Source: Scalesia atractyloides
Lineage: Eukaryota; Streptophyta; Magnoliopsida; Asterales; Asteraceae
Assembly: GCA_947069175.1 (NCBI GenBank)
Contig: CAMTDV010000013.1
Coordinates: forward strand, 12,038,501-12,102,500
Direction: 5' to 3'
DNA length: 64,000 nucleotides
In this document: in pieces, positions 22,446 through 36,229 of the stretch
Layout of the letters: the number at the start of each line of letters is the position of its first letter
How positions within the stretch are numbered: the stretch's first letter is position 1
Notes under the pieces: generated by a model
The model's input: only the letters and a program-made list of their open reading frames with translations
The model's database searches: none
Told to the model about the DNA's origin: nothing
Position numbers and translations under genes: made by a program

Positions 22446-23377
22446 CCTTTTAATTCCAATATAAAACGTGCTTCTAATCCATTAGATTTAATACATTGTG
22501 ATTTGTGGGGCCCGCACCTGTTACATCTACAAATGGATATCGTTATTACGTTATTTTTATAGATGATTATTCACGCTTTACGTGGTTCTATCCACTTAAA
22601 ACAAAAACGGGTTTTTATTCAGTTTTACCCACCTTCATTAATCTTGTTCAAACACGGTGTTCTCGAAAAATCAAGGTTTTTCAAAGTGATGGTGGCACTG
22701 AATTTTTGAACCACACGATTCATAAGATTTTTGAAGACAATGGGACTTTTCATCGCTATTCGTGTCCATACACGCCTCAACAAAACGGTCGTGCGGAACG
22801 GAAGCATCGGCATATTGTTGAAACGGGCCTGGCAATGTTATTCAATGCCCATATTCCAGCTTGTACTGGGAGGATGCCTTTTCTTCAGCTACATATTATC
22901 AATCGGGTGCCGACTCCTCTCTTAGACAACAAGTCTCCATTCGAACTTCTCTTCAAGCAAGCTCCTCTATACTCCAACTTACGGGTTTTCGGTTGTCAAG
23001 TGTTCCCTTATTTACGTGACTACGCTAAACATAAACTTGAACCTCGAAGTCTTCCATGTGTCTTCATCGGGTATAGTTCGCAATATAAGGGATACAGGTG
23101 CTTGGATCCGAGTACATCTCGGATCTTCATTACGCGTCATGCCAGATTCAATGAATCTCTTCTTCCTTTCAAAGGGTCTTCTACTTCTACTGATGTTCAA
23201 CAATTAGAACTCACCACCTTTCTTGAAGGCATTTCCCTCAAATTATCACTTCTGCCCAACAACCCAAAACCGCCCCATCCAACCCAACTACACCTCTCGG
23301 CCCGCCTGTTTGTCCCATCTGCCCGCCAATTATTCACAGCTCAATTTCCAGCCCATCCCCTACGATTATTTCTCCTT
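22446..23377 (+). pseudogene. copia integrase core
   Basis: The segment begins in one frame (PLDLIHCDLWGP). A missing base near 22513 shifts the frame into VTSTNGYRYYVIFIDDYSRF. D,D,E residues are visible in FIDDYSRF, FQSDGGTEF and QQNGRAERKHR. The C-terminal chromatin-side motif CVFIGYSSQYKGYRC is present. The frame is lost again between 23207 and 23300. Confidence 0.88.
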
Positions 23378-23399
23378 TAGCCGAACCTTCACTACAGGA

Positions 23400-25196
23400 G
23401 TCTAACACCTCATACTCCACCTCCTCACCCTCCACTACGGTTGTTCAGACTCCACCAGAAGTTGCCTCACCCGTAGCGGACACCACTCCACCGGAAGTTT
23501 CCACTTCTACGGTGTCAAATGCTCCGGTTTCTAATTTGCATCCGATTGTGACGCGTGCCAAAGCTGGCGTTTTCAAACCAACGCACCAAGCCAATTTTGC
23601 TTCTCTAGCCACGAACAATCTTCACATCGCACTATCGTCCGAAACTGAGCCGCGTGGGTTTAAATCTGCCTCTAAGGATCCTCGGTGGATGGCAGCTATG
23701 GTTGATGAAATTATGGCTTTAAAGTAAAATCAAACTTGGTCTCTTGTACCGCGCCCTTCTTCCACCAATATCTTTGGTTCTAAGTGGGTCTACCGCATTA
23801 AATATCACTCAGATGGGACTGTTGAGCGTTATAAAGCACGCTTGGTGGCTCAAGGTTTTACCCAGGTTCCAGGATTGGATTATTCTCATACCTTTAGCCA
23901 TGTGGTTAAAGCCTCCACAGTTCGGATTGTCTTATCTCTTGCGGTTTTGCACAACTGACGTTTGCACCAACTCGAGGTAAAGAATGCCTTTTTAAATGGA
24001 ACCTTGGATGAAACAGTATTTATGGAGCAACCTCCTGGGTTTATTAATCCCCAATTTCCCAATCATGTTTTCAAATTATCCAAAGCCCTTTATGGTCTAA
24101 AGCAGGCTCCTCGTGCTTGGTTCCAGTGCCTCAGCACGTTTCTAATATCTTATGGTTTTGTGTGCAGTCGTGCTGACACATCTTTATTTGTGCTTTGCAA
24201 AGAGTCTTGCATCATGTATCTCTTAGTCTATGTTGATGACTTAATCCTTACGGGCAATGATTCTTCGGCCATTGCTACTTTTATTGCTCGTCTTCATGAT
24301 GAGTTTACCATCAAAGATCTTGGCGATTTAAGTTATTTTTTTGGTCTTGAGGTTGCATACACTGATTCGGGCCTCTTTCTTACACAGGCAAAGTACGCTA
24401 AAGATATTTTAATTCGAGCTGGTGTATATGATTCCAAACCGGCCAGTACTCCTCTAGCTCCTCATGAATCTTTTACTGCCGAAGGTTTATCATACTCGGA
24501 TCCTACTCTCTACCGCTCGTTAGTTGGTGCTTTGCAATATTTGACAATTACTCGACCGGACTTATCTTACGCTGTTAATCAACTTTCTCAATTTCCTCAT
24601 GCTCCCACTATAGAGCATTTTCGAGCAGTTAAAAGACTTCTTCGGTACATCAAGGGTACTATTTCCTTTGGTCTCACTTATAGTCGGCCGACTACATCTT
24701 CTATTGTGGGCCATTCGGATGCTGATTTGGCTCGTTGCCTCGATACCCGACGATCTACGTATGGATATTCGATTTTCCTTGGAGGGAATCTTGTGTCTTG
24801 GAGTGCTAAAAAGCAATCAACGTTTCTCGGTCCAGCTGTGAGTCCGAATATAGGGCCATGGCCAACACTGCTGCTGAACTTGTATGAATCACCCATCTCT
24901 TACATGAATTGCATGCATTACCACCTGATCGGCCCACTCTTCTTTGTGATAACAAAAGTGCACTCTTCATGACTCAAAATCCGGTCTCTCATAAGCGGGC
25001 TAAACACATTGATTTGGATTACCACTTCATCCGAGAACTAGTTAACTCTGGCAAACTATACATAAAATTTGTACCAACCAATCTTCAGGTGGCTGACATC
25101 TTCACCAAAAGTCTTCTGCGTGCTCAGTTTGAAACTTTACGGGCTATGCTTCGTCTTGGTCCGCCACCATTTCGATTGACGGGGGGTATTAGATGA
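23400..25196 (+). pseudogene. copia reverse transcriptase and RNase H
   Basis: RT begins near FKSASKDPRWMAAM. In-frame stops are TAA at 23725-23727 (Gln codon in relatives) and TGA at 23956-23958 (Trp in relatives). The catalytic YVDD is intact (YVDDLILTGN, about 24229-24258). RNase H starts with GHSDADLA. A one-base loss near 24822 shifts the frame, and a further in-frame TGA follows. The final segment HIDLDYHFIRELV ... ADIFTKSL is in the new frame and ends at 25196, inside the LTR. Confidence 0.88.
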
Positions 25197-25344
25197 TGTG
25201 ATTTTGTATATCTTGATTATAATTGTAAGTATTGTATTTCTTTTTCATCTCCTTAATTATAGGAGATTATGTTGTATCCTCTCTCTATTTAATAGAGATA
25301 ATATCTCTCAAATGTTTTGAGGTTGATTTTACAATATTATTACA
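25187..25344 (+). repeat. 3' LTR of the copia element
   Basis: Same length and start as the 5' LTR, ending ATTACA before the TTACT duplication. Confidence 0.95.
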
Positions 25345-25548
25345 TTACTAATATAAGGATTTTTTAGATCTATCATTGGAGTCAGCGATCCCAATTCAAC
25401 TCACCACAAACATCTTATTTTTCATAGTTTGTATTCATTTGAATTACTTAAGAAAAACAAAAACTGATCTATGAATCTACACATTGCTTGAGTCAAATTC
25501 GACCGTCTAAGACTCTTTAAGATTAATCATCTAATCATGAACTTGTTC

Positions 25549-26773
25549 TCATGATTCGGCGATTCTTCTTATTGCAAAATAAAGCTCGAATAACAATAAG
25601 ATATTCATAAGCACCATATTTATGGAAGAATCTAACGGTGACGGCGGCTTCCGTATCTTCTGAAAGTACTCCTTTATACTGATGCCAACTGTCTCCACCG
25701 TCAGTCCAACGTTGTCTCTTGACGGGATAAACGGAGGCCGTACAACTTCCGTCAATACATCCCATTGTAACCCGTAAAAGAACGGATGCTCTTTGATCTC
25801 ACACGCGCCTTTTCGGTACCCAAGGCGGCGCGTGGGATCTTTTTCCAACAGTTTAATGATTAGCTCCGTTAACCGCCGTCATTTTTCTGGTGAATTTTGG
25901 CTGCGTCGTTAATATCCTCCCAAATGTATCCTTTCTGTTCTTTCCCTTAAATGGAGTTGTACCGTACAACATTTCGTACGCGAGTATTCCTAACGCCCAC
26001 CAGTCCACGGAAAAGTCGTGTCCGTCGCCTCGCACCATTTCGGGCAATAAATACTCCTCCGTCCCAACGAACGAGTTTGAACGTTCGCTGGGGGCTAAGC
26101 TCGTGTTCACACGAGTAACTGGGGACACACGCGTGCTTTTTGTTTTTTTCAAACCAGCACACGTGCGTTCATATTTATCGGGCTTCAAATTAGAAGTCCA
26201 GTGACTTTTGGCTTTACGTCCCAATCCCAATAACTTTTTGTCTTTAGACATTTTATGTCTGAAGACCAAAAAGTTGGAGTCAGGGCACGTGACAAATCAA
26301 AGTCCGTGAGTGTCACGTGTCCTGACTCTTGAATTAAAAGATTTTCCGGTTTTAAATCTCGGTATGCGATCCCCATGCTACGAAGGTGTTCTAGCGCGCA
26401 GGCGATTTCCGCCAAATAGAACCGGATGATCGAGATGGAGAATACGTTGTCGGGTTGACGGTAACAGAGGACGTTAAGGTCGCGACTGAGGCAAAACGGG
26501 ATGGCCCACCCGAGGAACTCGTTGGTCTCGAATGACCTGATTAAGAACGGGAGGAAGGGGTGGGGGTTGCCGTTAAGATTGTTGAGGACGGAGATTTCCC
26601 ACCGGGCACCGGAGGGTTGATTTTTCGACGACTTTGAGGGCGAAGGGGGAACGGGCAGATGGGTCAGAGATGAGGTCGTGAACGAGGAAAACGGTGCCCG
26701 TGGCACCATTTCCGAGAACTTTAAGCGGTCGGAGATTACGGAAATGACGGTCTTGCAATGGCATCGGCTCCAT
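25549..26773 (-). pseudogene. AGC VIII protein kinase pseudogene, UNICORN-like
   Basis: Single-exon Ser/Thr kinase of about 408 codons, similar in length and layout to Arabidopsis UCN/UCNL kinases, which act in growth control. ATG at 26773-26771, stop at 25551-25549. Visible motifs: Gly loop LGNGATGTVF, ATP Lys in ALKVVEK, catalytic loop YRDLKPEN, the plant-specific DFD (TDFDLS in place of DFG), a Ser/Arg-rich activation-loop insert, SNSFVGTEEY, LPEM, VDWWALGIL and the C-lobe LLEKDPTRRLG. The frame changes three times: near 26600-26640 (with loss of residues around the alpha-C helix), near 26255-26285, and near 25862-25872. As assembled it cannot make a full kinase. Because every catalytic motif survives, recent decay or assembly error at indels are both possible. 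Confidence 0.85.
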
Positions 26774-29700
26774 GGTTAGAGGTGGCCTTAGAAGGAGAAG
26801 ATTGAGTGGTGTGGTGGTGGTGATGCTTGTTTTTATATATGTTGGATACGAGAATGTATTATGCATGGGTAGTGGATGCCCATTTATATTTATATACTTA
26901 TCTTTTTTCTTAAGTGTTTTAATTTTAATTATCTCATGTAATTATTCTCTCTAAATGTCAATGAAAAACTGAAATACGCTATTACGTTTATAAATACAAA
27001 GATTTTTGGTCAATAGTTAGCTAAGAATAAATTACATTAATTGTCATTAATATGTAATTATTTCTCCAACGTCTCCTGCGAAACACCCTTGACGCCGCCG
27101 GCCCACCCGGGGTGGTGTTAGGGGCGTCACCAGGCCAGGCCGGACACCACCCCACACACCGAGTGGCCTTACAATTTTGGTCTATCTTTTGTTAAACATT
27201 TCAAACATTCTTTTTAAGTACATAGAGATGAATGCTATTTCGGTGTTACCTCTAAATACTATATATTACAATTTCCATATTGATGACATAGTTGGATATG
27301 GGGATGTCAAATGGATTCAAACCTAATTGATAAGAAAGTCTGAAACACCAAATATTATATTTGGAATAGATAATGAGACAGGTATTTGGGGTACAAGAGT
27401 GAGTATTGATACCTAGTTCGATTACTTAAAACATACATACCTATTTATCTAAACCATAATCATAAATATTTTGTTTTTTGTTTTTTTGTTCTTGTATTAT
27501 AGAGTAATCTATTGAGCTCGGGCCTTTTGTTTAAAAAGCTTTCATAGTTCTATAAAGTAAATCCAATGCCCGAAGTCCGTAGTTTCAATCCTCATACCCG
27601 TTTTCTAGTTCAACCTGGCTTAGCAACGGTTCCTAATTACCAACCATCTTTCATTGGAATTGAACTTTCTTAGTTTCAACCTTATTTTCCAACAAAACAT
27701 GTTTTATATCATAAATTTTAAAATCTTATATTACTGTTTTTGTTGTTTTATATTATAACTTTTAAAATCTTATATTACACATGTTTTTACAATTTACTCT
27801 AATTGTCATTATAATCTATTAAAGAATAATGTTTTTGCCTATGACATTATAGTCTATTGGCATGTTAGAGTGAGATAAGGTTTGGAAACCATTAGATTCT
27901 TGGTTTTGTTCTCATAAGGAGTTTTTTTTTAAATTTATTGGGTTTTCTCCTATATTTGTGTATAAACATTATTGTCTAATAAAGATAAATATGATCAGAT
28001 GGTTCCACTGTAACATGATGATACTTTAGTGATCCAAGTTAAAAAAAACAAAAAAGAAATATAATGCTTTTGATAATATTCTCTTTTAATAGAACATGTT
28101 GAAACCGGATACTAATTTGTCAACATGCAAACGAGAATAAATAAATCAATTAATAATTGAACACTAGATTCTCTTCATCTGTCCATCCGTCTTACTTGTT
28201 TTATGAAGAATATATAACTATATAGGAAATTATCTACCAATAGTTAATAACTATTCGGTTTCCGCACACATGATACGAAATCGATCGATATCGGTTTGGT
28301 TCTTTCTGATATCTGATATCAACATTTAAGAAAGCAACCAAAATAAAAAAAAAATAAAGTCATGAAATGTTTGAAAAGATATCAACTGAAAACCATAAAA
28401 GGAATAAAGTCATAATATATTACATCAAATATAAGTAAATAAAAAAAGCACTCGCAACCACTTTAGTAGGTAGTTTGCTAAGTTTTTATTAAGCTTGACG
28501 GTTTACACAGTAAATAATAAAAATTTTGCCAAACATCAAACCACAAAATTTTATAGTTAATTAAAAAATACACAATTTATAGCGTCAAATCAAGGTTGGT
28601 AAACGTATATGTTAATAATAGTTACAAATCGTGACATTGCCAGTTTGATTTTGAATCGGTGTCCCAGTCAAGCCCAAAAATTACTCACCCTAACAGTAAG
28701 TAATTAAATGGATTTTTGGAACAGATACAGTGAAGTGTGTGTTCATCTTTAAAAAGAAGTAACTTAATAAAAAAAGTATAAATTGTATATTTGATGCAAA
28801 AAGATTATCGTATGCTTCTAACTGTACTTTTATTTTTATTAGCATGTTACATAAAATTATCTAAAACCTGTAATAACTCTCTTGACAAGGTTTAACAAAA
28901 GTTTTGCGAGTTATTTTTCCAGCCATTACCGATTATTATTTTTAGTTAATCTAATCAGAATAAATATATATAATATAGTGAATAAACTTAATCTGTTATG
29001 TTTCTTATATAGGTTATGCATTATATTATTTGTAATTCATGCAGTATATTATTTGTAAAATTATGGCACACGTGTAAAGGCTTAAGATAGAAGTTGGCAA
29101 GAGACATATATCACATGTTCCACCTTAATTTAAGGAAACGCCTAATAGTTTTTATTCAAAGTGATTTATCCCTAACCAGTTAATTTATATATCAGTATAG
29201 CTATGTGATTGATTGGATTTTATGACGACTTTTTATGTTATATATTTGTTTTTTTAATAGCAATATTTGTTCTGCTTTACTATTTTAATAATCCTAAATT
29301 AATCGTCATTGTTTAGATTTAAACTTGATCAAGTTTCATCTTAAAAAAGCATATGCCTCTACCAAATTGACACATATTGACATGTATATTTGTAGTGTGT
29401 GATACTAGTTACAGTGGTGTATATTTGTTCAGGTGAGGGACTTAACATGTTAAGGATGAGAAATATAGGTGTATTGTTGAAAGAACTCGTCCATGCGTTT
29501 TACGACCACGACAAAGGTCTAGTGGTTGTGGGGTCATAGTTAGGGGCGAAGCTTCTTGGTGGCCCAGGGGTGCCATGAACCCACCTGATTTTTTGCTTAT
29601 GGTCTTAATTTTACCTAAAAAATTTTGTAGGGTAAAATATTGAACTTTTAAGAGTACGGCCACATTGATTTTTCACTTAAGCTCCGCCACTAGTCATAGT

Positions 29701-30236
29701 CTTGACCTTGCCAAATACAATGTGTTTCGCGGCCACAAACACAACAAGACCAGTCATAATTCTAAGCACTTAATGCATGATTGAATGAGCATATCATTGT
29801 GATACTATGATGAGTGAGCCTCTCATTAGTTTGTCATAGTTTCATACCATATTGGTTGTAAAAGATGGAGTGTTTGTAACTATAGGATTCTATAAAAAAA
29901 CGAAAGTCACATAATATAAAGTATATTAACATATAATTATATTATTACTACATTGGTCTTAACCAATAAACAATTAAATAGATTTTAAAATAAAATCGCA
30001 GAACACCTAGGAATTTTAGCATGTGAGGCGCATTAACATCGGGGTTATTAAATTTGTTAATTAAATATAAACTTGGATTCGTAAATTGTTGATTGCTTCA
30101 AATGTTAGTGACCTGCATGATCCAAAAATATAATATATAACAAAAAAATATTTATATAACCTCATCAATTCAAAGATATACCTGTAAAATCCTAAAAGTG
30201 AAAATAATACAAACTACTTTCTAATATATATATATG
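26774..30236. other. AT-rich region without recognised genes
   Basis: No coding region supported. A GC-rich patch at about 27068-27172 with GGTGGTGT motifs resembles a fragment of the PIF/Harbinger-like MITE type seen at 6571. Bases about 29540-29695 run from GGGGCGAAGCTT to AAGCTCCGCCAC, a decayed short TIR element. Confidence 0.5.
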
Positions 30237-30722
30237 GGAAGGTTTATTTGAGAAAAAATTTAATATGAGAAGAAAAAAAAGAAATGGCATAATGGTAAAC
30301 CATTAAATAGTTTATAACTCCTCTCATTAATTATGTTATCTTTAATCAACAAAGCAAAAACATTTTATCCTACACATTTCAAAATTTATCCTACATATGT
30401 CTTACACTTATCGGAATTTACCCTACACACATGTAAATTTACCCTATACATTTCGTAATTTATGCTACACATACTAAAATTTATCCTACACATGTCGAAA
30501 ATTGTCCTTAACCATAAATTATTTTATCTTGAAAGAGTATATTAAAAAAATAATTTACAAGTTTAATTAATTAGCTAATTAATGACAATTATAGATTTAC
30601 CTATATGTCTTTTTTCATAATATTAAATACACACATTAAATGAAGTAAATAGAGAATTTCTATTGGTTTAAAAGTTATTCTTTTTATTCTTACAAAATTT
30701 TCTTCTCATTTGAACTCTCCAC
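30237..30722. mobile_element. TIR element with internal minisatellite
   Basis: Ends GGGAAGGTTTATTTGAGAA and (reverse complement) GGAGAGTTCAAATGAGAAG are imperfect terminal inverted repeats inserted in a TA-rich stretch. The interior at about 30360-30510 holds about six imperfect copies of an ~20-base unit (AATTTATCCTACACATGTC). Non-coding. Confidence 0.6.
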
Positions 30723-32000
30723 TATATATATATATTCATATATTCATGTATATAAACATTTTTCTTATACCAGTGAGTTACGTGAAAGCAAATATACTTT
30801 TGTTGCGTTTCATACTTTTCAATTAATATAGACTTACAGGCATAGCTTTAAACCTGCGTATCATATGCACATATCCATTAATTAGCAGACAAGTTCAATT
30901 ATATGTTAGAGTAAGTCATGCATTAGGAATTTTCTAAAACGTCATAAGCTATTTAAGGGCATGATGTTTTGATAAAGAATATCACTAAAACATATTTGTT
31001 CAAACACATAAAGAGAGATCCTTTGATTAGTAGATTTGTTGGTGAGGACGAGGATCCAAACATGAAAGCCACTGTATTATATCGGAGGTTTTTCGAATCA
31101 TAACATCAATCACTATTCATAATTAGCTTATAGTGTTTATATCACGCGAGTGGTGATGGGTCTTATTTTATTAAGTATCATCATGTTGAGAGACGAGAGT
31201 TGTGCAGTTTTTGGTGTGGGATAAGTAGAACTTTGTTGAAATTAGTTGGAATGTTAACAATTCTTAGTGAATGTTAACATTTTTAGTAAATTTTTTAGTA
31301 AGAGATGTTAACATTTGTTAGTAAATTGGATGAAAATTGACGTTCCAAAATAAAGTTGGTTGAAATGAAATGGATACATTTGTATATTCGGGTGCACACT
31401 TAATATTAAGGACATAGAAAGAAATACACTAATTGTGTTTTGAGTCTTATTAGGAAGGTTGTATCATCCAACCCCCGCAATTAACTTCATAATGTTTGTA
31501 TGCATCGTTCTTGACTTACCTTATGATGAGATCATTGGGGATTGGGGATTAGGTGTGATACATGTATGTTTTCATGACACATGGTATAAAAGGGTGGCCC
31601 TACGTTACGTTAGTATGCAATGTTAATTTCACTTTTTCATCATTATACCTCTAGCAAAAACAACTCACATTGTTCTATGTTACCTTATTTCTTGATAATT
31701 AACAGTTAACTTTATTATTACTGTTGTTCATGTGTCTCCTCAACCCACACATTCGTTTACTTACCATATTATTGACTTACGACAAGAAATGCATGCTTCT
31801 AATCCAACTAACACACGTTTCGCACAATATGCTCAATTTCAACATTACTATGAACATATTTTTAACTTAACATGGTGTGAAGCCAAAATTGTAAAACTCT
31901 GCATACATTATTAACATTAATCTAATGACCATACTTTATTCTGGCTTACTTCAATACCCCATGACATTAATCACTATAAAAATTCTTTTATAGGTTAGTA
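30723..32000. other. AT-rich region, nothing recognised
   Basis: No supported genes or defined repeats. Short ORFs here look random. Confidence 0.5.
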
Positions 32001-35000
32001 TTTCATTTAAATCATCCACTTTAACTTCAAAATATGAGCTTTGTTTCATAAAGAGTTTCTATAACATTTTGTTCTCTTTTATGTCTTGATTATCCTCAAG
32101 ACATAAAAAATCCTATTGTTTTTTTTTCTGATAAAAGTTCTACAGATAAAACTAAAGCATAACTAGTGGGATAAGTTAGACATTATGTCTTTTATGATAA
32201 TCAATAACTTATTCAAAATAAATGTTATCATAAGAGTTATTCCAGATTCAGAATTTTCCTAAGACTAATCTATTTTCTGTGATAGAATCAAAGGAGCTCT
32301 TAATAGCATTCACTCTAAACTATAACTATAAGGTTCAATGGCATCCATGAATACATTACAATGTACAATACCATGACCCATAACCTAAGGGCTTATGCAT
32401 GGAAATCGGTACAGTTGTCCAGTGCGTTACATAATAACTTTTCCACCAGTATAATAAGATGTCTTAAGAATCAACTATAACACTCAGAAGTACCAAAGGA
32501 AAATGAGTGTGTTGATCAGCAATATGCATATAGGAAAAAAGGATAGTTCTAAGGTCCATAGATAGAATACAAGTATTGCTTCCAACTCCAAGTTTCTCTA
32601 AGGGAAAGTCTCACTGCAAAATAATGTCATTAGATTAGGCACAAGCAACAAGACTATCCATAATTTAAAGGAACATTTGGCTAAGATAAGTAGTCACATA
32701 TTTAATGATATTGAAGTCTGCAAATATTAATATGAGAGTTAGTGGCGAATTTAATGTTAAGGCTATAAAAACCATAATAAATTGTTTTATAAATGGGCTT
32801 TATGATATCTTACATATTTTGGAAATTACTAAAAATTTAGTATTAATACTAAAACTAAATTTTGACAATTGTGAGGTTTACAAGGTCAAAACAAAGTCAT
32901 TCTTACCTTTAACTCTTAAAAAACTTTGTTATTACTATCTGAACAGAAACTATTATAAGATAAACTAGATGATATTATAAACTTTTACAACTTTTGTTAT
33001 CATGCAAATGCAAATTTAACAACTGAAAAATGAGACCTATAAAATTTATCCAATGAAACCATATTTCATTAGAAATCATGACTAAGTTTATGAAGGATGA
33101 CTTTTCATCTAATCTCGTTTTCAGTGATTTAAAATCATGTGTGATATGCCTGACTTAAATGTTACTTGGCTTAAGGAATAAGTATGGGTCCACTAGAAGT
33201 TATATTTCACTAACGTTTGTGGAGCTTATCCTAACATGGAATATTCCGACAAAATTCATTTATCATTTGAAATAATATTTACTTATATCTGATCTATCTC
33301 CTATGGGTCAAGGTCTTAGAAAAATCACTTCATATATACTTGTATCTAATATGTTCCTAAAATTTCTTATGAAATCTGGACATTAAGTAAATCAAGTCTA
33401 ATAATACATGATCGGTTCCCACATCACATACATCATTGAAACTGGTCTTATAGCATTCCTAGAGATATCAAAGATCAGTGGAAGCATTAAATGTCTTAAT
33501 CATAACTTACAAGAGTTGCAAGAGGTTGGAAGTGAAAACATAATATCATCTCAATTTACACCTCTTGTACAAGACACTTTTCCATCATAACTTGGTTTTT
33601 TAAATCCAGTGCTTTTATTACAACAGTTTCATTGTTGCTTACATGTGGGTACACTTAGATTTCATACCAAAACTAAATTAATCCTCATACAACGAGTAAC
33701 ATCAACTTGTTTCTCTAGAATCTATGGTCTCCTAATGTTCCTCGTACCGAATTCTTGATGTTAATTGGATTATGATTACACGTCGCGAATATAAGTTATA
33801 TTATCTTTGTTCTTTATTCCTCGTTTGTAATTCTAATTGGCATGTTAGGACCCATGAAAACACCTTAAAACTTAGTGTCCAAACGAGTGGTTAGACGAGA
33901 TATACTTTTGCATACATATACTTTTGATACTTAATTCCGAGTCCAAACATTCCATAAACTCCAAACACCCGAATACCTTCGTTCTTCTATTCTCTTCAAC
34001 TTGTCAATACGCGGATAATCGGAAATCTTTGCAAAGTTGTGAGTACACTCGAAAGCCCTTTTTACGTTTTACACTTTTGGGTGCAATATCTTTAACCTAT
34101 CAAATTACACATTCACACTTATACTTTATGTAAACACAAACAATCCATTCATGCATGCTTAAATATGTGATACTTGATTTGTATTCGTGGAACATTCTTA
34201 TGTGATTCACTTGTCATTAGCTTCGTACGAGCCACCCCTTAACATGTATAGCGCTATAGGAGTAACGCACCGACCTTAGTGTTGTGTTCATGTTAAGTCT
34301 TTAATTCTTGCGGTAATCAGAGGGTTAACTTGTAAAATTGCATGCCTTGATACATTAGTCTAGTTAACTATTTTTGCCATGTGGATTCGTTTAAACCTTC
34401 TTACATACTTATGCTATATTAAACTTGTGTACTCGCCAATACTTTGTGTGTTGAAATATACTTTTAAACATGTTGTAGGAATTCAATGATGATGTTGTCG
34501 AATGGAACTTAGTAGGAAGGACTAGAGACGCGCCAAAATTTAAATTCATGTTTATAGATTTGTCATACATTATTTGTTGTATTTTGTTTTCCAACTCATG
34601 TACTTGAATCATTAGCAATGAAATGAAATATTATTTATTAAATACTTGTCTCATTTAGTGTTATGAAGTCTCGAGCAATCTATTTACGTTCGCCCCGGGA
34701 TTCTGCCATCGGTTGGGGTGTGACAGTTCACACATACTTTGATATAGTGAATCTCAGAGATAACTCCTATGTGATAGATATCAAAGTATACCGAGATAGA
34801 CTCAACATGACATTACTTTTGTCCCATAAGCTTTACTCTAAAATAGGTCCTTACATATGTAACATACAATATTGCTCCCCTTTAGAAGCTAATAGGATAA
34901 ATGAGATTATTTCTTTATACTTTATTAATTAGAACCTTAAGAAGGTTCAAGTCTAAACTCGTTTAGATATTGCTCACATTGTTGAAAACTAGACCAATTT

Positions 35001-36229
35001 AGATTACTATGAAGCATCTTACAATATCTTAAGAAACGAGAAACTATAAAGAAGAAAAGTGAGAACTCAAAACGATTGATTACTCTTACCTTGATTTTGT
35101 TATATTCAAAAGAAACTAAAAGCTAATTTGGGGTATATCCTTATGCCATTTGAAAAACTATCTCATAGAGGAGTCAAAAGAAACTATTAACGACAACCTA
35201 AGTTATATGATATAATATGTTGTTGATCACAATGCAATTGTCACTAAATGTTGTTGAAATTTATCCTTAGATTCATAAATTTATCAACTCCATATAAATA
35301 CTATATTGAAGACTTGTTTTGATGAGTCAGCTACCCGGTTTCCTCGAATAGTAACAGTTCGAGAGGTGCTGCATTAACTTTTGATACGAAATTTTTGTTC
35401 GTTTATGAACATGTAGAGGAAATGAAATCTTTGTATGTAATACATTCATGATATGCTTATGGATCCAATAACTAAAGATCAATCACCTATAAATATTTTG
35501 TAAGCTCTTATAATAATGATATGTTTTACTGATAATCATGTACAACTACATATCGTACTATGAACGATTAGTTATTAATTTTCCTCATCCGTTTAGAATT
35601 TGTATGTCTCTAAATATTTTCTGATAGCGTAATGACACATAGACATATTATTATACAAATCACATGTTTAAGGGTTTATTTCTCAATTTTGATCCTAACT
35701 GTTTTGGTTTTAATTTGATATTGTAGTATGATTATTGGAGGTCCTCGTTAAATATTGGCTCAATAGTTGTATCCCTTTGCTACGGTTTTGGTTTAAAACT
35801 AACATGAGTATTAAAATCCGCAGACTAAACTAATGCTCATAATAAATGATTACTCGAGCAAGTGGGGGATTGAAAGAATAAATATAAATAATATATTTAT
35901 TTAAATGGCTATCATTATCATTTATATAATAATTACATTAAAATATTAGTTAAACCTTGTTGGATTAGTTGGTAATTGTTTAATGGACATAATTACCCTT
36001 CCTACTATCAAGGGTTTCTAATTGGGTGTATATAAGGGAGATTATTATAGAGATAAAGGGGTACAATGACACCTGACATTTTCAGGCTAACACCGTTAAC
36101 ATAAACTATGTTATTCCAAACACTTTTTCATGCATTATACTTGATTAGGGTTAATTAAGTGTATTACACGAACACTCACGTAACGGTAATTTGGAGAATT
36201 ACCGAGTCATAAGAGTCTGTCCCCTAACA
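32001..36229 (+). mobile_element. Heavily decayed Ty1/copia remnant with 3' LTR
   Basis: The region near 35455-35500 can be read with stops as the copia RNase H tail (ADPITKD-like). A purine tract AGTGGGGGAT (35861-35870) precedes a TG at 35871, and an LTR-like unit runs to ...CCTAACA at 36229. Upstream sequence to about 32000 has copia-like fragments but no long frame. The 5' end is not defined. A separate LTR terminus GGTGTGACA at 34717-34725, preceded by CGCCCCGGG, indicates another LTR nested in it. Confidence 0.4.
35871..36229 (+). repeat. Putative copia LTR
   Basis: 359 bp, TG...CA, preceded by a purine tract. It is followed directly by TTGGTGATC, which could be a primer-binding site. 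Confidence 0.45.

Larger units (their letters stand above)
17534..25344 (+). mobile_element. Ty1/copia LTR retrotransposon, decayed, with nested solo LTR
   Basis: Two 158-bp LTRs (17534-17691 and 25187-25344) flanked by a perfect 5-bp duplication TTACT (17529-17533, 25345-25349). By my count the LTRs differ at about 8 positions (roughly 5%), so the insertion is old. A purine tract GGGGGG abuts the 3' LTR. The order gag, protease, integrase, reverse transcriptase, RNase H is that of Ty1/copia. A 3.2-kb unrelated solo LTR splits gag. Confidence 0.95.

Noticed and set aside
27510..27600. tRNA-like B box (AGTTTCAATCC)
   Set aside because: No matching A box at the right distance; likely chance or a very decayed SINE.
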